Assembly: GCA_025455945.1 (NCBI GenBank)
Contig: JALOLN010000139.1
Location: forward strand, 1 to 6,075
Origin: Actinomycetes bacterium
Lineage (GTDB): Bacteria; Actinomycetota; Actinomycetes; Prado026
Length of the DNA: 6,075 nucleotides
Reading direction: 5' to 3'
Part shown: one piece after another, positions 1 to 5,838 of the stretch
Position numbering within the stretch: position 1 is the stretch's first letter
How the letters are laid out: the number at the start of each line of letters is the position of its first letter
Notes under the pieces: generated by a model
Database searches by the model: none
What the model saw: only the letters and a program-made list of their open reading frames with translations
What the model was told of the DNA's origin: nothing
Program-made: the position numbers and the translations under genes

Positions 1-1026
1 CGGACGTCGCCACGACCGCCGCCACCACCAGACCAGGGTGCTGACCGCACCGGCCGGGATCTCGATGAGGTAGGTGTAGCCGCTCAGGAGCAGGACCCCC
101 GCCGCGCTGACTGCCGGGTCACCGCCGAGCGCCACGAGCAGCCCCGCTGCTCCCGTCTCGGCGATGCCTACCCCGCCGGGCGTGACCACCGCGGCGCTCA
201 GCAGCCGACCCAGGGCGAACCCCGCGAACACCTCGGTGGGGCCGAGCGTGCCACCGAGCATCTGCAGGATCGTCCACAGCAGCAGCGCCTGTATCCCGAA
301 GAATCCCGCCAGGCCTGCGGTCATCGACGGCCACCCGTGCCGGATCAGGTCGGCGGACCGGTCGCGCAGGTCGACGATGACGCGCCCGGAGTCGAGGGTG
401 CGCGGCGAGCGGACCAGGCGCAGCACGACACCGCCAACGGTGTCGACGGCGCGGCTGACCCCACGGGCGATGCGGTCGCTCGTCAGCGCCCCCACGACGG
501 CCACGGTGAGCACGGCGAGCGCGGCGGCCCCCAGCCCGGCGATGAGGACGAGCCGTCTGGTCGGCAGCCGCCCGGTGGCGAGCAGGCCGAGCAGGCCGAG
601 CAGCGGCAGGGCCAGCTTCGCCACGCCGATGAACAGCCCGGTGACAGCGGCGAACAGCCCGAAGCTGGATCGACGGAAGCCGAAGGAGCGGGCCATCGCG
701 TAGCTCACCGCCACGCCGAGCGCGCCGCCGAACGGCACAACGTTCGACACCGCCGAGCCGGCCAGGTTCATCGTGACGGCCTGGCCGTGCGTCAGGCCCG
801 GCAGCGCGCCGGTGAGCACCCAGCTGAACGCCACCACGCCGACGAGCCACAGCGCAGTGAGGGCGGTGACCTGTGCGGGGGTCAGCCGGCGCAGCTCTGC
901 CCAGATGTCGACCCAGGCCGCGCCGGTGACCTCCGGCAGGACGACCACGAGGAGGACCGTTGCCAGCGCCAGGGACACTGCCCCGACGAGCAACCGCTGC
1001 AGGGCCCGGCTCGGCCGCGGTGCCAT
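1..1026 (-). CDS. Lysylphosphatidylglycerol synthase-TM / UPF0104 family membrane protein (C-terminus cut by window edge)
   Basis: An open frame of 342 codons runs leftward from an ATG at 1026-1024 and has no stop before the window edge, so only the extreme C-terminus is missing. The product is a polytopic inner-membrane protein. Hydrophobic segments lie near residues 11-30, 52-74, 84-110, 122-150, 158-181, 235-258, 264-281, 291-315 and 317-335. Two family hallmarks are visible: a polar-glycine stretch in the third segment (SNVVPFGGALGV, 93-104) and TPGGVGIAETG (282-292). Both resemble the conserved motifs of PF03706, the flippase-like transmembrane part of MprF and the UPF0104 proteins. No C-terminal acyl/aminoacyl-transferase domain can be judged here. 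The final helix ends in WWWRRSWRR, so the true end is probably close. A GGGGAG ribosome site sits 11 bases before the ATG. An in-frame GTG at 1062 is a weaker alternative, and a TGA at 1068-1066 closes the frame upstream. The substrate is unknown; movement of a lipid or lipid-linked glycan is a family-based guess. It is divergent from the pilus operon and need not be related to it. Confidence 0.88.
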   Translation of the reverse strand, partial: MAPRPSRALQRLLVGAVSLALATVLLVVVLPEVTGAAWVDIWAELRRLTPAQVTALTALWLVGVVAFSWVLTGALPGLTHGQAVTMNLAGSAVSNVVPFGGALGVAVSYAMARSFGFRRSSFGLFAAVTGLFIGVAKLALPLLGLLGLLATGRLPTRRLVLIAGLGAAALAVLTVAVVGALTSDRIARGVSRAVDTVGGVVLRLVRSPRTLDSGRVIVDLRDRSADLIRHGWPSMTAGLAGFFGIQALLLWTILQMLGGTLGPTEVFAGFALGRLLSAAVVTPGGVGIAETGAAGLLVALGGDPAVSAAGVLLLSGYTYLIEIPAGAVSTLVWWWRRSWRRP

Positions 1027-1088
1027 GGGACGAGTGTCTCCCCGAACGCTGTCGAGGAGCACAGCTCATCGACTGCCACCAGGCGGTC

Positions 1089-1100
1089 CGGTCACGACCG
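1089..1100. repeat. Small perfect inverted repeat, possible operator
   Basis: CGGTC-AC-GACCG is a 5-bp perfect inverted repeat around a 2-base centre, 63 bases upstream of the membrane-protein start at 1026. Its position in a divergent promoter region would suit a dimeric repressor. The half-sites are short and GC-rich, so chance is a serious alternative. Confidence 0.2.
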
Positions 1101-1130
1101 CTGCGCTGCGTAGGCGCCGGGTGCGCAGGG

Positions 1131-1139
1131 TTGTCCACA
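1131..1139 (+). promoter_or_regulatory. DnaA-box-like 9-mer in the divergent intergenic region
   Basis: TTGTCCACA is an exact match to the preferred DnaA-box form reported for Streptomyces and mycobacteria. It lies in the 211-base non-coding space between two divergent genes, 18 bases upstream of the proposed -35 hexamer of the pilus operon. Only one strict copy is seen, so this is not an origin. It could be a DnaA regulatory or titration site, or chance. Confidence 0.35.
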
Positions 1140-1156
1140 GTCCCTCCACTGGGGCA

Positions 1157-1186
1157 TTGAGCAGCCGTGTGCGGTGGGCTTAGGTT
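1157..1186 (+). promoter_or_regulatory. Predicted sigma-70-type promoter of the Tad operon
   Basis: TTGAGC (1157-1162) and TAGGTT (1181-1186) are separated by 18 bases. They resemble the actinobacterial housekeeping consensus TTGACA / TAnnnT. The -10 lies about 50 bases upstream of the tadA start, leaving a leader of roughly 45 bases. It is the best-matching pair I found in the 1027-1237 non-coding interval, which otherwise holds the DnaA-box-like site, a small inverted repeat and the G-rich leader. I could not identify a convincing promoter for the leftward gene. No transcription data support the call. Confidence 0.45.
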
Positions 1187-1208
1187 GCGGCCACCGAGGG
1201 CGTGACCA

Positions 1209-1231
1209 GGGGAGGGCGCCCGGGCGGGGGG
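1209..1231 (+). promoter_or_regulatory. G-run leader overlapping the tadA ribosome binding site
   Basis: Four G-runs (1209-1212, 1214-1216, 1222-1224, 1226-1231) are separated by loops of 1, 5 and 1 bases, which meets the usual G-quadruplex rule of at least three Gs with loops of at most seven. The last run is also the only plausible Shine-Dalgarno element, six bases before the GTG start at 1238. A 10-bp palindrome, CGCCCGGGCG (1217-1226), overlaps it. The leader RNA could therefore fold so as to hide the ribosome site. In a very GC-rich genome such motifs also arise by chance. Confidence 0.35.
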
Positions 1232-1237
1232 TAGGCG

Positions 1238-2476
1238 GTGGATGCCGTCGCGGTCGTCGAGGACGAGGTCCGGGAGCTGGTCAGACGGCGCGGGCTGGAC
1301 CCCCTGACCGACCCGCTGGCCGTGCGCGGCCTCGTCGAGGAGGTCGTCGCCGACTACGACGAGCGCAGCCTGTCCGGCGGCCTGCCGCCGCTGGTGGATG
1401 TCGGCTCAGCGGTGCGGTCGGTGCTCGACGCGGTCGCGGGCTTCGGGCCCCTGCAGCGCTACCTCGACGACCCCACGGTCGAGGAGGTGTGGGTCAACGA
1501 GCCGGGCAGGGTGTTCGTCGCCCGGGAGGGCCGCAGCGAGCTCACCACGACGATCCTCGCAGCGGGGGTCGTGCAGGACCTCGTGGAGCGGATGCTCAAG
1601 ACCTCCGGTCGGCGGGTCGACCTGTCCAGCCCCTTCGTCGACGCCACGCTCCCCGACGGCAGCCGCTTGCACGTCGTCATCCCCGACGTGACCCGGCGGC
1701 ACTGGGCCGTCAACATCCGCAAGTTCGTCGTCCGCGCTGCCCACCTGGGCGACCTCGTGGGGCTGGGCACCCTGACCCCCCAGGCCGCCCGGTTCCTCGA
1801 GGCCTGCGTGGTCAGCGGTCTCAACATCCTCGTCGCGGGTGGCACGCAGGCCGGCAAGACAACGCTACTCAACACGCTGGCGAACGCGATTCCCGCGCGG
1901 GAGCGGGTGATCACCTGCGAGGAGGTCTTCGAGATCCAGCCGCTGCTCCCCGACGTCGTGGCGATGCAGACCCGGCAGGCCAACCTCGAAGGCACCGGCG
2001 AGATCCGGCTGCGACGGCTGGTCAAGGAGGCGCTGCGGATGCGCCCGAGCCGCCTGATCGTCGGCGAGGTCCGGCAGGAGGAGTGCTTGGACCTGCTGGT
2101 CGCCCTCAACAGTGGGGTTCCAGGCATGTGCACGGTGCACGCCAACTCCGCCCGCGAGGCGGTGGTGAAGATGTGCACGCTGCCGCTGCTGGCCGGAGAG
2201 AACGTCACGACCGCGTTCGTGCTGCCCACGGTCGCGTCCTGCGTCGACGTCGTCGTCCACACCGCGACGGACGCCGACGGGCGACGTCGGGTGCGCGAGA
2301 TCGTGGCCGTCCCGGGCCGCGTCGAGGGTGACGTGGTCGAGGTCGAGGACGTGTTCGTCACCCGAGACGGTGCCCTGGTCCGCGCCGACGGGTACCCGCC
2401 GCACCAGGACCGGTTCACCCGGGCCGGCTTCGACCTGGCGGACGTGTTACGGCACGGGTCGACGGAGGGGCGCTGA
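1238..2476 (+). CDS. tadA: TadA/CpaF-type secretion ATPase of a Tad (Flp) pilus
   Basis: This 412-residue hexameric ATPase (VirB11/PilT-like) works at the cytoplasmic face of the membrane to drive pilin extrusion. The N-terminal region carries GFGPLQRYLDDPTVEEVWVN (68-87), and the RVDLSSPFVDATLPDGSR region lies at 126-143, both typical of the family. Walker A is GGTQAGKTT (201-209), with Lys207 and Thr208. The acidic box is CEEVFEI (227-233). Walker B is LIVGEVR (273-279), with Glu277, and the His box is CTVHANS (298-304), with His301. The length fits CpaF proteins. The start is GTG 1238, because an in-frame TAG at 1232-1234 blocks anything further upstream; its ribosome site is the G-run at 1226-1231. 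Its stop TGA shares one base with the tadB ATG. A rare TTA codon encodes Leu404. The Gln-Ala in Walker A and Glu-Glu in the acidic box differ from the more usual Gly-Ser and Glu-Asp; I recall such variants from actinobacterial CpaF relatives, so they are probably functional. Confidence 0.96.
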   Translation: MDAVAVVEDEVRELVRRRGLDPLTDPLAVRGLVEEVVADYDERSLSGGLPPLVDVGSAVRSVLDAVAGFGPLQRYLDDPTVEEVWVNEPGRVFVAREGRSELTTTILAAGVVQDLVERMLKTSGRRVDLSSPFVDATLPDGSRLHVVIPDVTRRHWAVNIRKFVVRAAHLGDLVGLGTLTPQAARFLEACVVSGLNILVAGGTQAGKTTLLNTLANAIPARERVITCEEVFEIQPLLPDVVAMQTRQANLEGTGEIRLRRLVKEALRMRPSRLIVGEVRQEECLDLLVALNSGVPGMCTVHANSAREAVVKMCTLPLLAGENVTTAFVLPTVASCVDVVVHTATDADGRRRVREIVAVPGRVEGDVVEVEDVFVTRDGALVRADGYPPHQDRFTRAGFDLADVLRHGSTEGR

Positions 2477-3333
2477 TGGGCGCCGTCCTCGGGCTGCTCC
2501 TCGGCCTCGGCGTCGTCCTCGTCTGGTGGGCGCTGACCGACGACCAGCTCTCGGAGCCCCCGACTCAGGGCACCCGTGACCGGGTGTCTGACGCCCTTGT
2601 CCAGGCCGGGCTGGAGGGGGTGACCCCGCTACGCGTGGGGCTCTCCTGCGTCGGGGTGGGCGTGGTGGGGTTCGTCGTCGCGGCGGGGGTCAGCCGGTCC
2701 GTCGTGATCGGTGCGGCGTTCGGTGTGCTCGCCGCGTACCTGCCCATCGCCCTCGTGCAGCGGCACCGCCGGCAGCGTGCCGCGGCCCTCCAAGGGGCCT
2801 GGCCGGACGTCGTCGACGACCTGGCATCGGCCGTGCGGGCCGGGCTCTCGCTGCCCGAGGCGCTCGCCCAGCTCGGCACCCGAGGACCCGAGCAGCTGCG
2901 TCCTGCCTTCGCCCGCTTCGCGGCGGACTACCGTGCGACGGGCCGGTTCGGGCCGAGCCTGGACCGGCTCAAGGACTCTCTCGCCGACCCGACGGGCGAC
3001 CGGGTGGTCGAGGCGCTGCGCGTCGCGCGGGAGGTCGGCGGCAACGACCTCGGCCGGCTGCTGCGCACCCTGTCCGGCTTCCTGCGCGAGGACGCCCGCA
3101 CCCGCGGCGAGCTGGAGAGCCGTCAGGCGTGGGCCGTCAACGCCGCCCGGCTCGCCGTGGCGGCGCCGTGGGTGGTGCTGGCGCTGCTCTCGCTGCGCCC
3201 GGAGGCGGTGACGGCGTACGACTCCACGGCCGGGCTGGTCGTCCTCGGCACCGGTGGCGCGGTCTCCGTCGTGGCCTACCGGCTCATGGTGCGCATCGGT
3301 CGTCTGCCGCGTGAGGAACGGGTGCTGCGGTGA
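2476..3333 (+). CDS. tadB: TadB-like type II secretion F-domain platform protein
   Basis: A 285-residue inner-membrane protein that with TadC should form the platform on which TadA acts. Predicted membrane segments are near residues 1-20, 54-72, 75-94, 223-240 and 251-275. The T2SSF-type cytoplasmic domain lies between, about 108-220, and opens with the characteristic WPDVVDDLASAVRAGLSLPE (109-128); this closely resembles the LPD...LA..LRAG.S..EAL signature of TadB. A second conserved-looking helix, VVEALRVAREVGGNDLGRLL, follows at 177-196. ATG 2476 overlaps the tadA stop by one base, and GGAGGGG at 2464-2470 is a good ribosome site five bases ahead. Translational coupling to tadA is likely. 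Nothing appears broken or missing. Confidence 0.93.
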   Translation: MGAVLGLLLGLGVVLVWWALTDDQLSEPPTQGTRDRVSDALVQAGLEGVTPLRVGLSCVGVGVVGFVVAAGVSRSVVIGAAFGVLAAYLPIALVQRHRRQRAAALQGAWPDVVDDLASAVRAGLSLPEALAQLGTRGPEQLRPAFARFAADYRATGRFGPSLDRLKDSLADPTGDRVVEALRVAREVGGNDLGRLLRTLSGFLREDARTRGELESRQAWAVNAARLAVAAPWVVLALLSLRPEAVTAYDSTAGLVVLGTGGAVSVVAYRLMVRIGRLPREERVLR

Positions 3334-4271
3334 CCGCGGCTGCGAGCGGGGCCCTGGTCGGGCTGATGGCGGGCACCGGCTTGGCACTGGCCGTCAGCCG
3401 GCTGCCGATGCTGCGCCGGCCCACCCTGGACGACCGGGTCGGGCCCTACCTGCGTGACGCCGTCACCCCGTCCCGGCTGCTCGCCGAACCGGCGCGCACC
3501 CTCTCCCCGTTCCCGACCCTGGAGCGGCTGCTGCGGCCGGTGCTGGCCGACGCGGTCCGGCAGCTCGACCGGGTACTCGGTGGCAGTGCCTCGGTGCGTG
3601 CCCGGCTGGACCTCGTCGGCGGCGGCAGCGTCGAGCGGTTCCGGGCCGAGCAACTCGTCTGGGGCGGGTTCGGCGTCGCCGCCGCGGCGGTCGTCGGGCT
3701 GCTGCTGGCCGCGTCGGGCCGTGACATCCGCCCGGTGGCGCTGCTCGTGCTGAGCCTGCTGGCGGGGCTGACCGGCGTCCTGCTCCGGGACCGGTGGCTC
3801 AGCCGCGCGGTGGCGGCTCGGCAGGAGCGGATGATGGCCGAGCTGCCCACCGTGGCCGAGCTGCTCGCCCTGTCCGTGGCGGCCGGTGAGGGCCCGGTCG
3901 GGGCGCTGGAGCGGGTGGCCTCGCTCAGCCGCGGTGAGCTGGCCCGGGAGCTGGGTCGCGCCCTGGCGGACGCCCGGGCGGGCGCGACCCTGGTCCAGGC
4001 GCTGCAGCGGCTCGCCGACCGCACGGCGCTGCCGGCCATGCGGCGCTTCGTCGACGGCGTGGTCGTGGCGGTCGAGCGCGGCACGCCGTTGGCCGACGTG
4101 CTTCGGTCGCAGGCGGTCGACGTCCGTGAGGCCGGTCGCCGTGCCCTCATCGAGACCGGTGCGCGCCGCGAGATCGCCATGATGGTCCCGGTGGTGTTCC
4201 TGGTGCTGCCGGTCTCGGTGGTCTTCGCCCTGTTCCCCGGCTTCTACGGCCTCTCCCTCGGCTCACCCTGA
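3330..4271 (+). CDS. tadC: TadC-like type II secretion F-domain platform protein
   Basis: A 313-residue membrane protein, the second platform component. Hydrophobic segments are near residues 5-23, 110-128, 134-152 and 284-304. The T2SSF domain follows the third segment, with the signature MAELPTVAELLALSVAAGEG (169-188) and a second half around 235-280. The C-terminal segment ends in the Phe/Pro-rich FALFPGFYGLSL (299-310), a sequence style seen at the ends of TadC proteins. The start is GTG 3330, overlapping the tadB stop by four bases (GTGA). A GAGGA at 3313-3317 is 12 bases away, so coupled re-initiation is probably more important than a free ribosome site. The assignment as TadC rather than a second TadB rests on gene order and sequence style. 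Confidence 0.92.
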   Translation: MTAAASGALVGLMAGTGLALAVSRLPMLRRPTLDDRVGPYLRDAVTPSRLLAEPARTLSPFPTLERLLRPVLADAVRQLDRVLGGSASVRARLDLVGGGSVERFRAEQLVWGGFGVAAAAVVGLLLAASGRDIRPVALLVLSLLAGLTGVLLRDRWLSRAVAARQERMMAELPTVAELLALSVAAGEGPVGALERVASLSRGELARELGRALADARAGATLVQALQRLADRTALPAMRRFVDGVVVAVERGTPLADVLRSQAVDVREAGRRALIETGARREIAMMVPVVFLVLPVSVVFALFPGFYGLSLGSP

Positions 4272-4283
4272 GCGGGACGACGA

Positions 4284-4288
4284 AAGGA
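4284..4288 (+). promoter_or_regulatory. Strong ribosome binding site of the Flp-like gene
   Basis: AAGGA within GACGAAAGGAAA is placed six bases before the ATG at 4295. It sits in the only true intergenic gap of the operon (4272-4294). The A-rich context stands out in this GC-rich DNA and predicts efficient, independent initiation for the small gene. Confidence 0.65.
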
Positions 4289-4294
4289 AACCCC

Positions 4295-4501
4295 ATGACT
4301 CCACTCCTCGACCTCCTGCTCCGGGTCGTGCACCGGGCCGGCGCGCTCGGCGGGCCCGCGGACCGGGAGCGCGGTGACGTCCCGGGCTGGGTGCTCGTCA
4401 CCGTGATGACCGCGGGACTGGTCACGGCGCTGTGGCTCGTCGCCGACGAGCAGCTCACGAGCATCTTCACCTCGGCGCTCGACGGTGTCCGCGGCCCGTA
4501 G
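4295..4501 (+). CDS. Small Flp-like candidate pilin subunit
   Basis: A 68-residue protein in the place where actinobacterial Tad loci carry the Flp or DUF4244 pilin, between tadC and tadE. A polar head with two arginine clusters and an ERGD junction (25-28) is followed by one hydrophobic helix from about 31 to 49 and a short amphipathic tail. The size, the single helix and the Gly-Asp junction fit a class III prepilin cleaved after Gly27 by a prepilin peptidase. The +5 residue would be Trp (DVPGW), not the Glu of canonical Flp, so the call comes from layout and shape and not from a clear family match. The start ATG has the best ribosome site of the operon. Its 3' end overlaps tadE by 17 bases. 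Alternatively it may be a small membrane accessory protein of the platform. Confidence 0.85.
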   Translation: MTPLLDLLLRVVHRAGALGGPADRERGDVPGWVLVTVMTAGLVTALWLVADEQLTSIFTSALDGVRGP

Positions 4502-4883
4502 CCGCTCGCAGCGGGAGGAAGGGTCGGCCGTCGTCGACTTCGTGCTCGTCTCGGTGCTGGTCGTCCTGCTGTTCCTCGGTGTGGTCCAGCTCGGGGTCGC
4601 CCTGCACGTGCGCAACACGCTCGTGGCGGCTGCGGCGGAGGGCGCCCGGTACGCCGCCAACGCCGACCGCGAGCCGGACGACGGCGCGCAGCGGGCCCGT
4701 GCCCTGATCGAGGAGTCCTTCGGCTCCGACCTCGTGCAGGACGTGGCCGCCGGGTTCGAGGACGTCGCCGGCTCCCGCACCGTCGTCGTCGAGGTGCGCG
4801 CCCGGCTGCCCCTGGTGGGCTTGCTCGGGCCGGACCAGACTCTCGTCGTCCGAGGGCACGCGTGGGACGAGGGCCAGCCGTGA
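4485..4883 (+). CDS. tadE: TadE-like pseudopilin
   Basis: A 132-residue minor pilin-like protein. The N-terminal head MSAARSRSQREEG precedes the junction Gly13-Ser14 and then SAVVDFVLVSVLVVLLF (14-30), one membrane helix reaching to about 40. The sequence HVRNTLVAAAAEGARYAA (41-58) is the classic TadE continuation. The rest is a small extracytoplasmic domain with a beta-like stretch at 98-107. The +5 residue after the proposed cleavage is Asp, where Glu is usual. GTG 4485 lies inside the end of the preceding gene and has no evident Shine-Dalgarno sequence, so translation is probably coupled; a later start would remove the head needed for peptidase recognition. It ends with a four-base GTGA overlap into the next gene. 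Confidence 0.9.
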   Translation: MSAARSRSQREEGSAVVDFVLVSVLVVLLFLGVVQLGVALHVRNTLVAAAAEGARYAANADREPDDGAQRARALIEESFGSDLVQDVAAGFEDVAGSRTVVVEVRARLPLVGLLGPDQTLVVRGHAWDEGQP

Positions 4884-5317
4884 CCCCTGCCGCTCGGGAC
4901 GAGGGCTCGGCGCCGATCGAGTTCGTGTTCCTCGCCGTGCTGCTCCTCGTCCCCCTGGTGTACGTCCTGCTGGCCGCGTTCGAGGTGCAGCGCGCCGCCT
5001 ACGCGGCCTCGGCCGCGGCGCGTGAGGCCGGCCGCGGCTTCGTCACCAGTGGTAGTGGCGGGGACGCCGAGCTGCGCGCCCAGGCGGCCGCCGACGTCGC
5101 GCTGCGCGACCACGGCCTGGACGCGGGATCGGTGCGGCTGACGCTGGCCTGCTCGGCCCAGCCGTGCCTCACACCCGGGGCGGCGGTCACGGTCCGGGTC
5201 GACGCCGCCGTGCCGCTGCCGCTCGTGCCGGCCCTGCTCGGTCGGCCGGTCGCCTCGGTCGCGGTGCACGCCGAGCACCGAGAGGTCGTGGACGTGTACG
5301 CGGCGGGACGGCCATGA
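4880..5317 (+). CDS. Second TadE-like (TadF-position) pseudopilin with a Cys pair
   Basis: A 145-residue protein from GTG 4880, which overlaps the tadE stop by four bases (GTGA) and has ACGAGGG at 4867-4873 as ribosome site. An in-frame GTG at 4862 would add six residues but lies deeper inside tadE and is less likely. The head VTPAARDEG precedes Gly9-Ser10 and SAPIEF, giving Glu at +5 as in classical TadE/Flp substrates. One hydrophobic helix spans about 15-33, followed by EVQRAAYAASAAAREAGRGF (35-54). The exported domain contains Cys91 and Cys96 (CSAQPC), well placed for a disulfide, then an LTPGAAVTVRV beta-like stretch. It occupies the place of TadF or the Rv3654c-type gene of mycobacterial loci. 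Its role is probably that of a minor subunit or assembly factor. Confidence 0.88.
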   Translation: MTPAARDEGSAPIEFVFLAVLLLVPLVYVLLAAFEVQRAAYAASAAAREAGRGFVTSGSGGDAELRAQAAADVALRDHGLDAGSVRLTLACSAQPCLTPGAAVTVRVDAAVPLPLVPALLGRPVASVAVHAEHREVVDVYAAGRP

Positions 5318-5757
5318 CACCCGCCACGACTCCCACGCACCGCCGTGCTCGGGTCGCGGGCGAGTCGGGGTCGGTGCTGGTCCTCACCCTGGGTCTCGCC
5401 GTGGTCGCACTGCTGCTCGTCGCCGTGGTCGTCGACGTCTCGAGGCTGTTTCTCACCCGCCGGGCGCTGGCAGGGGCGGCCGACGCGGCCGCGCTCGCCG
5501 GTGCGCAGGCCGCGGACCTGCCCGCCGTGTACTCCGGGGAGGCCGCGGACGGCGACGTCCCCCTCGACCCGGCATCGGTCGACGCCGCGGTGGTCGCCTA
5601 CGTTCGGTCGGCCGGCCTCGCCGACCAGCTCACCGGGCTCTCCCTCGTCGACGTCCAGACCGACGGGACGACGGTGTCGGTGACGCTGACCGCCCGCGCC
5701 GAGCTGCCGCTGTACTCCTCGGTCACGCCGCTCCCGAGGGGGTGCCCATCACGGTGA
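5314..5757 (+). CDS. TadG-like pseudopilin, probably frameshifted at the 3' end
   Basis: ATG 5314 overlaps the previous stop by four bases (ATGA) and opens a 147-residue frame; earlier in-frame starts lie inside the preceding gene. The head ends in GESG (16-19), then Ser20 and a hydrophobic helix of about 21-40, then DVSRLFLTRRALAGAADAAA (41-60), the signature of the TadG-like N-terminal domain (Pfam Tad, PF13400). A short exported domain follows, ending in a VSVTLTARAELPL strand (121-133). After Pro141 the frame reads RGCPSR and stops. The adjacent frame from 5736 continues EGVPITVTARARSSVR and stops at 5784-5786, which is a natural ending for this protein type. One missing base near 5733-5740 explains this; a repaired product would have 157 residues. 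It could be a sequencing error, a real mutation or, less likely, recoding. As only the last residues change, the helix and cleavage region are intact. Confidence 0.85.
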   Translation: MTPATTPTHRRARVAGESGSVLVLTLGLAVVALLLVAVVVDVSRLFLTRRALAGAADAAALAGAQAADLPAVYSGEAADGDVPLDPASVDAAVVAYVRSAGLADQLTGLSLVDVQTDGTTVSVTLTARAELPLYSSVTPLPRGCPSR

Positions 5758-5838
5758 CCGCGCGGGCGCGCTCCAGCGTCCGCTGACCGAGGCCCTTCGC
5801 CCCGTGCAGCACCCCGGCCGGAGCGAGACGATCAAGGT

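Noticed and set aside
119..1138. Long minus-strand open frame of 339 codons
   Set aside because: Its product is rich in Arg, Gly and Pro with no hydrophobic segments; the overlapping frame from 1026 gives a coherent multi-helix membrane protein with family motifs.
1027..1237. Promoter for the leftward membrane-protein gene
   Set aside because: The best pair (TGGACA and TACGCA on the minus strand) has a 19-base spacer and a poor -10 element, so it was not annotated.
2253..2261. Relaxed DnaA-box match TCGTCCACA (also at 270-278)
   Set aside because: Both lie inside coding sequence and are explained by common codons; the strict form occurs only at 1131-1139.
1174..2331. 385-codon plus-strand frame over tadA
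   Set aside because: An Arg/Gly-rich shadow typical of GC-rich DNA; the 1238 frame carries the Walker A, Walker B and His-box motifs.
5164..5313. Upstream extension of the TadG-like gene to an in-frame start at 5164
   Set aside because: The added residues are an Arg/Gly-rich shadow of the preceding gene; ATG 5314 has a typical four-base overlap and gives a short head before the Gly-Ser junction.
4244..5320. 358-codon minus-strand frame over the pseudopilin genes
   Set aside because: Composition is Arg/Thr/Ser-rich without recognisable domains; the plus strand has three well-formed TadE/TadG-type genes in the same space.
5787..5838. Possible terminator after the pilus operon
   Set aside because: I found no stable stem-loop followed by a T-run; the stretch is merely GC-rich.
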